DNA from: Streptomyces laurentii | GTDB lineage: Bacteria; Actinomycetota; Actinomycetes; Streptomycetales; Streptomycetaceae | DNA: 64,000 nucleotides | NCBI GenBank assembly: GCA_002355495.1 | Contig: AP017424.1 | Location: forward strand, 4,281,501-4,345,500 | Direction of reading: 5' to 3' | In this document: in pieces, positions 58,100 to 64,000 of the stretch | Numbering within the stretch: position 1 is the stretch's first letter | Layout of the letters: each line of letters starts with the position of its first letter | The notes under the pieces: generated by a model | The model's database searches: none | What the model was told of the DNA's origin: nothing | What the model saw: the letters and a program-made list of their open reading frames with translations, nothing else | Program-made: the position numbers and the translations under genes

Positions 58100-58993
58100 A
58101 TGGGCGTGACCGCCCCGCTGCCCGTCACCGACCGGTTCATGGAGGTCCTGGAGCGCCTGAGCGAGCGTTCCGTCGAGGACTACTACAACCCGTACCAGAC
58201 CTTCCAGTGGCCCGACGCCCTGGAGGAGAAGCAGTACTGGATGACGCCGGAGCTGCTGACCGTCTACGGCACCGAGCACTTCGAACGCCTGGACGAGGAA
58301 ACGCTTCAGCGCCTGTCGCGGTGGGAGTCCATCAACTTCTACAGCCTCAATGTGCACGGCATCCGCGAGCTCCTCATCGAGGTCGTCGGCCGTATCCACA
58401 TGCCCGGCTTCGAGGTCCCCTCGGACTTCTTCCACCACTTCATCGGCGAAGAGAACGAACACATGTGGTTCTTCTCGGAGTTCTGCCGCCGCTACGGCAG
58501 CAAGATCTACGGCTCCACCGGCATGCGCGCCGACGCCGTCTGGGAGCCCGAGGTCGAGAACTTCCTCGTCTTCACCCGCATCCTCTTCTTCGAGGAGCTG
58601 GTCGACCACTACAACTCCCGGATGGCGAAGGACGCCTCGCTGTGCCACACCATCCGTGAGGTCAACCGGATCCACCACCAGGACGAGTCGCGCCACATCG
58701 CCTTCGGCCGCGAGCTGGTCTCGCTGCTGTTCCAGCGGATGACCGAGGCCGTCAGCGCCGAACGGGTCCGCGAGGTCGAGGCGTACGTCAAGCGCTACGT
58801 CGTCTACAGCGTCAACTCGCTCTACAACCCGCATGTGTACAAGGACGCCGGCATCGCCGACCCGCTCGGTCTGCGCAACGCGCTGATCGCCGACGAGTCC
58901 CGCCGCGCCCACGAGCGCAAGGCGATCCGCAAGCCGCTCGCCTTCTTCCTGAAGACCGGCATCTTCTCCGACGACAGTCTTCCCGTCCTCTGA
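58100..58993 (+). CDS. AurF-like diiron N-oxygenase
   Basis: The 297-residue protein is a ferritin-like diiron enzyme of the AurF/CmlI group. The iron ligands lie in FIGEENEHMWFFSEF (ExxH), RILFFEELVDHYN (Glu) and NRIHHQDESRHIAFGREL (the DExRH motif). These enzymes oxidise amines to hydroxylamine, nitroso or nitro groups; PvfB/MgoB relatives act on amino acids held on a carrier protein. With the carrier-protein ligase and ACP next door, a carrier-bound amino acid is the expected substrate. ATG 58100 follows gagggag. Confidence 0.87.
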   Translation: MGVTAPLPVTDRFMEVLERLSERSVEDYYNPYQTFQWPDALEEKQYWMTPELLTVYGTEHFERLDEETLQRLSRWESINFYSLNVHGIRELLIEVVGRIHMPGFEVPSDFFHHFIGEENEHMWFFSEFCRRYGSKIYGSTGMRADAVWEPEVENFLVFTRILFFEELVDHYNSRMAKDASLCHTIREVNRIHHQDESRHIAFGRELVSLLFQRMTEAVSAERVREVEAYVKRYVVYSVNSLYNPHVYKDAGIADPLGLRNALIADESRRAHERKAIRKPLAFFLKTGIFSDDSLPVL

Positions 58994-59129
58994 GAACCCG
59001 GTCCCGAGTCCGCGAACCCCGAGTGCGCGCAGTCGTCAGTCCGCGAGCCCCGCGTGCGCGGACCGAGATTCCGCGGACCCGGCGGCGCGAACTCCGAGTG
59101 CGCGAACCCACCCGAGAGGTGCACCGACC

Positions 59130-60016
59130 ATGACCGTGACGACCCCGAGCACGTCGGGGCCACCAGGGGCCTGCCCACGCTGGGCCCGGAGGGGACCCGC
59201 CTGCTGCGGCTCCTCGACGACACCTTCGAGAGCTGGGGAGTGGGCGCGGGCGCCCGCCCGATGACCATGCCCCCGCTGCTCCCGGCCGCCGACCTGGCCC
59301 GGCTCGACTACTACGACAACTTCCCGCACCAGGCCGTCGTCGCCGCCCCGCTCGATCTGGAGCGCCGGACGACCGCGCCGTTCTCCCCCGACTCCGGCAC
59401 CTTCCCGGCCGAGGCGCTGCAGCCGGCCGCCCTCGGTCTGCCGTCGGCGTCCTGCTACGCGGTGTACCTCACCCATCAGGGCACGTCGGTCGCGGACGAC
59501 ACACTGGTGACGATCTGCTCGTGGTGCTTCCGCAAGGAGACGCACTACGAGGGCATGCGGCGCCAGCTCGGCTTCCGTATGCGGGAGATCGTGGCCATCG
59601 GCTCCCAGGAGCACGCCGAGACCCACCTCGTGGACTTCACGGCCCGGGTGCGGGCGTACGCCGCCGCGCTCGACCTGCCGCTGAACCGGGAGGCCGCCAC
59701 CGATCCCTTCTTCGACAAGGGGAGTTCGAAGGCCCTGCTCCAGCGGCTGACGCCGGTGAAGCACGAGTTCCTGTACGAGGACCTGGCCATCGCCTCCGTC
59801 AACACGCACCGGAACTTCTTCGGCGATCGCTGCTCGATCTCGCGCGAGTCGACCGGCGGCCCGGCCTTCACCAGCTGTGTCGCCTTCGGCCTGGAGCGCT
59901 GGCTGTCGGCACTGACCCGCCGCTACGGCAGCTGGGAGGCCGCCACCGAAGCGGTTCTCGACGCGAACGCCCGCATGCGCGCCGATGCGAGTCTCGCGGC
60001 CGGGCCGGTGATCTGA
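59130..60016 (+). CDS. Amino acid:carrier-protein ligase, SerRS-like, with start-proximal frameshift
   Basis: The about 296-residue product resembles truncated class II seryl-tRNA synthetases that load amino acids on carrier proteins. It has the catalytic core but no tRNA-binding arm. MTMPPLLPAADLARLDYYDNFPH, then CSWCFRKETHYEGMRRQLGFRMREIV and CVAFGLERWLSALTRRYG (motif 3 Arg) fit the Bradyrhizobium ligases that use Gly or Ala. The best start, ATG 59130 (aggtgcaccgacc before it), is out of frame with the body. One extra G in the G4 run at 59156-59159 gives MTVTTPSTSGATRGLPTLG and an intact gene. Otherwise GTG 59054 or 59237 would be the starts, both without a ribosome binding site. Confidence 0.8.
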
Positions 60017-60017
60017 C

Positions 60018-60464
60018 GTGCCGGCCCGTCCCGTCGCCCCGCCGGCGGGCGGCCTGGGCTGGGCGAACCTCGGCATGGACATCGTGTCCGTCAACCGCGT
60101 GCGAAGGCTTCTCGGCCAGTACGGGGAGAAGTTCTTCGAGCGGATGCTCACCCCCGGCGAACTCGCCGACTGCCGTACCGCCGACGGGCTCGACATCCTG
60201 AGCCTGTGCGGCCGGATCGCGGCCAAGGAAGCGGCGTTCAAGACGTTACGGGTCCGCGGCAGGTTCCTGCCCTGGACCGACATCGTCGTACGGCGCTCCG
60301 AGGGCGGCTGGCCGCTCGTGGAGCTGCGCGGACCCGCGGCCGGCATGGCCCAGGAGTCCGGCATCTCCGAGATCACCGTGTCCATCAGCCACGACGTGGA
60401 CTACGCGGTCGCGGTCGCCGCGCCGATCATCGCCCCCACCCCTTCCGTAACCAGCAGTAGGTAA
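60018..60464 (+). CDS. AcpS-type phosphopantetheinyl transferase
   Basis: The 148-residue enzyme transfers phosphopantetheine from CoA to a carrier protein. LGMDIVSVNRVRRLL carries the magnesium Asp, and CGRIAAKEAAFKTLR is the second signature with the catalytic Glu and Lys; SISHDVDYAVAVA closes the fold. The N-terminal 17 residues are Pro/Gly-rich extras. It lies 1 nt after the ligase stop and 13 nt before the ACP gene, so it is dedicated to that ACP. Confidence 0.92.
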   Translation: MPARPVAPPAGGLGWANLGMDIVSVNRVRRLLGQYGEKFFERMLTPGELADCRTADGLDILSLCGRIAAKEAAFKTLRVRGRFLPWTDIVVRRSEGGWPLVELRGPAAGMAQESGISEITVSISHDVDYAVAVAAPIIAPTPSVTSSR

Positions 60465-60477
60465 AAGGAGAGCAATC

Positions 60478-60732
60478 ATGGCCGACGGCCTGCAGACGGT
60501 GAAGAACTGGATCCTGGAGCGTCACCCGGAGCGCGACGACGTCGCCGCGGACCTCGACCTGATCGAGAACCGCCTCATCGACTCGCTGTCCTTCGTCGAG
60601 TTCGTCTTCCTCCTGGAGCAGGAGAGCGGCACGGCGATCCAGATGGAGACCCTGGAGGTCGACTCCATCCGCACCCTCGCCGCCATCGAGCAGCACTTCT
60701 TCGGCGCGAAGGTCGAGGTGGGACAGGCATGA
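60478..60732 (+). CDS. Free-standing acyl/amino-acyl carrier protein
   Basis: The 84-residue helical protein has the attachment Ser at about position 36 in NRLIDSLSFVEFVF; the usual DSL motif is present. It is very acidic and has no catalytic domain. With the SerRS-like ligase, PPTase and diiron oxygenase beside it, it probably carries an amino acid as a thioester during oxidation and methylation. ATG 60478 follows aaaaggagag, and its stop overlaps metK by ATGA. Confidence 0.93.
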   Translation: MADGLQTVKNWILERHPERDDVAADLDLIENRLIDSLSFVEFVFLLEQESGTAIQMETLEVDSIRTLAAIEQHFFGAKVEVGQA

Positions 60733-61937
60733 GCCGCCGCCTCTTCACCTCGGAGTCGGTGACCGAGGGGCACCCCGACAAGATCGCCGACCGGATCAGC
60801 GACACCATCCTGGACGCCCTCCTCCGTGAGGACCCGTCCTCCCGCGTCGCGGTGGAGACCCTGATCACCACCGGCCAGGTGCACATCGCCGGCGAGGTCA
60901 CCACCTCCGCGTACGCGCCGATCGCGCAGCTGGTGCGCGACGCCGTCCTCGACATCGGCTACGACTCCTCGGCCAAGGGCTTCGACGGCGCCTCGTGCGG
61001 CGTCTCGGTGTCCATCGGCGCGCAGTCGCCGGACATCGCCCAGGGCGTGGACACCGCGCACGAGGCGCGGGTCGAGGGCGATGGCGACGAGCTGGCCGCG
61101 CAGGGCGCCGGCGACCAGGGCCTGATGTTCGGCTACGCGTGTGACGACACGGCCGAGCTGATGCCGCTGCCGATCGCCCTCGCGCACCGGCTGTCCCGCC
61201 GGCTGACCGAGGTCCGCAAGAACGGCACCGTCCCCTACCTGCGCCCGGACGGGAAGACGCAGGTCACCATCGAGTACGACGGGGACACCCCGGTCCGTCT
61301 GGACACGGTCGTCGTCTCCTCGCAGCACGCCACCGACATCTCCGTCGAGGGCCTGCTGACCCCCGACGTGCGCGAGTACGTCGTGGAGCACGTCCTCAAG
61401 GAGCTGGTCGAGGAGGGCGTGACGCTGGAGTCCGACGGCTACCGGCTGCTCGTCAACCCGACCGGCCGCTTCGAGATCGGCGGGCCGATGGGCGACGCCG
61501 GCCTCACCGGCCGGAAGATCATCATCGACACGTACGGAGGGATGGCCCGGCACGGCGGCGGCGCCTTCTCCGGCAAGGACCCGTCGAAGGTCGACCGGTC
61601 CGCCGCGTACGCGATGCGCTGGGTGGCCAAGAACGTGGTGGCCGCGGGTCTCGCCAAGCGCTGCGAGGCGCAGGTCGCGTACGCGATCGGCAAGGCCGAG
61701 CCGGTGGGTCTGTTCGTCGAGACCTTCGGCACCGGCGTCCTGCCGGACGAGCGCATCCAGGAGGCCGTGTCCGAGGTCTTCGACCTCCGGCCGGCCGCGA
61801 TCATCCGCGACCTGGACCTGAAGCGCCCGATCTACGCGGCCACGGCGGCGTACGGGCACTTCGGCCGGGAACTGCCGGAGTTCACCTGGGAGCGCACGGA
61901 CCGGGTGGAGCAGCTCAAGCGCGCCGCGGGGATCTGA
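60729..61937 (+). CDS. metK: S-adenosylmethionine synthetase
   Basis: The 402-residue enzyme makes SAM from methionine and ATP. SESVTEGHPDKIADRISD opens it, QGLMFGYACDDTAELMPLPIALAHRL is the ATP and metal site, and the P-loop-like motif GGGAFSGKDPSKVDRSAAY is complete. Normal length for the family. Since Streptomyces carry a housekeeping metK elsewhere, this copy is probably a pathway-dedicated duplicate, coupled to the ACP gene by a 4-bp overlap. Confidence 0.97.
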   Translation: MSRRLFTSESVTEGHPDKIADRISDTILDALLREDPSSRVAVETLITTGQVHIAGEVTTSAYAPIAQLVRDAVLDIGYDSSAKGFDGASCGVSVSIGAQSPDIAQGVDTAHEARVEGDGDELAAQGAGDQGLMFGYACDDTAELMPLPIALAHRLSRRLTEVRKNGTVPYLRPDGKTQVTIEYDGDTPVRLDTVVVSSQHATDISVEGLLTPDVREYVVEHVLKELVEEGVTLESDGYRLLVNPTGRFEIGGPMGDAGLTGRKIIIDTYGGMARHGGGAFSGKDPSKVDRSAAYAMRWVAKNVVAAGLAKRCEAQVAYAIGKAEPVGLFVETFGTGVLPDERIQEAVSEVFDLRPAAIIRDLDLKRPIYAATAAYGHFGRELPEFTWERTDRVEQLKRAAGI

Positions 61938-61951
61938 GGGGAGCCGAGGAG

Positions 61952-62935
61952 ATGCGTATCGCTGTCACCGGATCCATCGCGACCGACCACCTGATGACCT
62001 TCCCCGGCCGGTTCAGCGAACAGCTGATCGCGGACCGGCTCGAACAGGTCTCCCTGTCGTTCCTTGCCGACAACCTGGAGGTCAGGCGCGGCGGAGTGGC
62101 AGCGAACATCGCCTTCGGGCTCGGTGTGCTCGGCCTGCGCCCCGTCCTCGTGGGCGCGGTCGGCGCCGACTTCGAGCCGTACCGGGTGTGGCTGAAGGAC
62201 CACGGTGTGGACACCGACTCGGTGCGCGTCAGCGAGTCGCTCCACACCGCCCGGTTCGTCTGTACGACCGACGAGGCGCAGAACCAGATCGCCACGTTCT
62301 ACGCCGGGGCGATGTCCGAGGCCTGGGAGATCGGGCTGCGCGACGTGCTGGCCCGGTCCGGGCGGCTGGCGCTCGTCCTGGTCTCGCCGGACGACCCCGA
62401 GGCCATGCTGCGGCACACCCGCGCCTGCCGTGAGCTGGGGGTTCCGTTCGCCGCCGATCCGTCGCAGCAGCTGGCGCGACTGGACGGCGGACAGGTGCGG
62501 GAACTGGTGGACGGGGCGCGGTTCCTGTTCACCAACGAGTACGAGACGGCCCTGCTGACCGAGAAGAGCGGGTGGAGCGAGGCGGAGGTGCTGCGGCACG
62601 TCACCACCTGGGTCACCACGCACGGCGCCGCCGGGGTACGGGTCCGGGGTGAGGGCCGGACCACGCTGGAGGTGCCGGCCGTGCGGGTGGACGAGGCGGT
62701 GGACCCGACCGGTGTCGGGGACGCCTTCCGGGCCGGATTCCTGGCCGGGACGCTGTGGGGCGTGCCGGAGCGGTGCGCGGCCGAGCTGGGCTGCGCGATC
62801 GCCGCGACGGTCCTCGACTCCGTGGGCACCCAGGAGTACCGGCTGCGGCGCGATCCGCTCCTGGAGCGGATCCGGACGACGTACGGGGTGGGCTGCACGG
62901 CCACCCTGGTCACCCATCTGAGGGGGCTGTCATGA
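61952..62935 (+). CDS. adoK: Adenosine kinase
   Basis: The 327-residue PfkB-fold kinase matches actinobacterial AdoK from its start (IAVTGSIATDHLMTFPGRFSEQL). RRGGVAANIAFGLGVLG, AHTARFVCTTD-like substrate segment, FAADPSQQLARL and DPTGVGDAFRAGFLAG (PfkB signature 2 with catalytic Asp) follow. It phosphorylates adenosine released from S-adenosylhomocysteine. Together with metK and metH it drives the SAM cycle; an S-adenosylhomocysteine hydrolase gene is expected beyond the window. The stop overlaps metH by ATGA. Confidence 0.92.
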   Translation: MRIAVTGSIATDHLMTFPGRFSEQLIADRLEQVSLSFLADNLEVRRGGVAANIAFGLGVLGLRPVLVGAVGADFEPYRVWLKDHGVDTDSVRVSESLHTARFVCTTDEAQNQIATFYAGAMSEAWEIGLRDVLARSGRLALVLVSPDDPEAMLRHTRACRELGVPFAADPSQQLARLDGGQVRELVDGARFLFTNEYETALLTEKSGWSEAEVLRHVTTWVTTHGAAGVRVRGEGRTTLEVPAVRVDEAVDPTGVGDAFRAGFLAGTLWGVPERCAAELGCAIAATVLDSVGTQEYRLRRDPLLERIRTTYGVGCTATLVTHLRGLS

Positions 62936-64000
62936 GCCACGGGCAGGAACGTGGGAGCGGTAGGCCCTCGCTGCGGGAAGAGCTGACGACTCGGGTCGTG
63001 GTGGCCGACGGGGCGATGGGCACGATGCTCCAGGCCGCCGATCCGACGCTGGACGACTTCACCGGACTCGAGGGCTGCAACGAGATCCTCAACATCACCC
63101 GGCCCGACATCGTGCGCTCGGTCCACGACGCGTACTTCGCGGTGGGCGTGGACTGTGTGGAGACCAACACCTTCGGCGCGAACCTCGCGGCGCTCGCCGA
63201 GTACGGCGTCGAGCACCTGGTCGCCGAACTGTCCGAGGCGGGCGCGCGGATCGCCCGCGAGGCCGCCGACGCGCACACGGCCGGGGACGGCCGGCCGCGC
63301 TGGGTGCTGGGCTCGATGGGCCCCGGCACCAAGCTGCCGACGCTCGGGCACGTGACGTACGAGCCGCTGCGCGACGCGTACGAACAGAACGCGGAGGGGC
63401 TGCTGCGCGGCGGGGCCGACGCCCTGCTCGTGGAGACCTCGCAGGACCTGCTCCAGACGAAGGCGGCCGTCATCGGCGCCCGCCGGGCGCTGGACTCGCT
63501 GGGCCGCGAGGTGCCGCTGATCGTGCAGGTGACCGTCGAGACGACGGGCACGATGCTGCTCGGCTCGGAGATCGGCGCGGCGCTGACGGCCCTGGAGCCG
63601 CTCGGCATCGACATGATCGGCCTCAACTGCGCGACCGGGCCCGCCGAGATGAGCGAGCACCTGCGCTATCTGGCGCGGCACGCGCGGATCCCGCTGTCGG
63701 TGATGCCGAACGCGGGCCTGCCGGTGCTGACGAAGGACGGCGCGCACTACCCGCTGTCACCGGACCAACTGGCGGACGCCCAGGCCGGGTTCGTACGGGA
63801 CTACGGGGCCGCGCTGGTCGGCGGCTGCTGCGGTACGACGCCGGAACACCTGCGGGCGGTCGTGGAGCGGGTCCGGGGCGAGGCCGTGCCGGCCCGCACG
63901 CCGGTGGCCGATCCGGGCGCGTCGTCGCTGTACGGGCATGTGCCGTTCCGGCAGGACACCGCGTACCTGGCGATCGGCGAGCGGACGAACGCGAACGGGT
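62932..64000 (+). CDS. metH: Methionine synthase MetH, N-terminal part (runs off the edge)
   Basis: The visible 356 residues are the homocysteine-binding barrel of cobalamin-dependent methionine synthase or a MetH-like protein. VVADGAMGTMLQAADPTLDDF, ETNTFGANLAALAEYG and GLNCATGPAEMSEHLRYLA precede the zinc ligands GGCCGTTPEH. The folate-domain start IGERTNANG lies at the window edge. It re-methylates homocysteine with methyltetrahydrofolate. Coupled to adoK, it completes a local methyl-regeneration set. Full length and the cobalamin domain cannot be seen. Confidence 0.93.
   Translation, partial: MSHGQERGSGRPSLREELTTRVVVADGAMGTMLQAADPTLDDFTGLEGCNEILNITRPDIVRSVHDAYFAVGVDCVETNTFGANLAALAEYGVEHLVAELSEAGARIAREAADAHTAGDGRPRWVLGSMGPGTKLPTLGHVTYEPLRDAYEQNAEGLLRGGADALLVETSQDLLQTKAAVIGARRALDSLGREVPLIVQVTVETTGTMLLGSEIGAALTALEPLGIDMIGLNCATGPAEMSEHLRYLARHARIPLSVMPNAGLPVLTKDGAHYPLSPDQLADAQAGFVRDYGAALVGGCCGTTPEHLRAVVERVRGEAVPARTPVADPGASSLYGHVPFRQDTAYLAIGERTNANG

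Noticed and set aside
1..64000. tRNA, rRNA, insertion sequences, attachment sites, phage genes
   Set aside because: Looked for on both strands by eye; no cloverleaf, rRNA segment, transposase or integrase motif was found.

Overview
The window is a stretch of a Streptomyces-type actinomycete chromosome. GC is very high, third codon positions are almost always G or C, and gene density is high. Many genes start without a leader. The first half has a gene order I recall from the Streptomyces coelicolor core chromosome around cdgB, nagKA, otsAB, thrC and groEL2. That species statement comes from memory of synteny, not from a search. No rRNA, tRNA, insertion sequence, integrase or CRISPR array was seen.

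0-21.7 kb is core metabolism and regulation. It holds an M1 peptidase lipoprotein, TerD, a ribosome-rescue factor, a flavin reductase and a GAF-PAS-GGDEF diguanylate cyclase (cdgB) with CRP-like and BldD-like sites. An amino-sugar block follows: class II aldolase, PfkB kinase, nagA, nagK with a DasR-type dre site, and a SIS isomerase. Then come otsB/otsA, gpgS, a SAM-I riboswitch ahead of thrC and a MoaD-like sulfur carrier, a cold-shock protein, and groEL2 behind two CIRCE elements.

21.7-42 kb is mixed. Two tandem secreted paralogs come first, one of them frameshifted. They are followed by a VOC protein, a methyltransferase, a periplasmic-type binding protein without a signal, and a MurNAc-type PTS/murQ/RpiR operon. 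Small conserved proteins, a truncated alpha/beta hydrolase, a TAP-type secreted peptidase, a LuxR/histidine-kinase pair, PadR with a HAAS-domain membrane protein, a drug-efflux MFS protein and a DUF4241 protein complete this part.

42-53.9 kb is accessory. It contains a Tat-exported M20 amidohydrolase and an apparently novel RiPP-like locus at 43.8-46.7 kb. That locus has a 79-residue peptide ending in three exact copies of DVIDMGEVD, a HEXXH peptide-modification enzyme, and a divergent SAM methyltransferase whose first 35 residues resemble the peptide's leader in the same register. Next are a TetR-controlled pair of tiny membrane proteins, a proline-rich HTH protein, a frameshifted XRE/TPR regulator, a GNAT enzyme, an HD hydrolase and a DHA2 efflux pump.

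53.9-64 kb is a biosynthetic cluster running off the right edge. It encodes a trans-sulfuration PLP enzyme, a MaoC-like protein, two SAM methyltransferases, an AurF-like diiron oxygenase, a seryl-tRNA-synthetase-like amino acid:carrier-protein ligase, a phosphopantetheinyl transferase and a free carrier protein. Three SAM-cycle enzymes follow (metK, adoK, metH). The logic suggests that a small amino acid is loaded on a carrier, N-oxidised and methylated, with local SAM regeneration.

Three genes carry frameshifts, and each is repaired by adding one G to a G run. This may be a sequencing artefact and should be settled before calling them pseudogenes.
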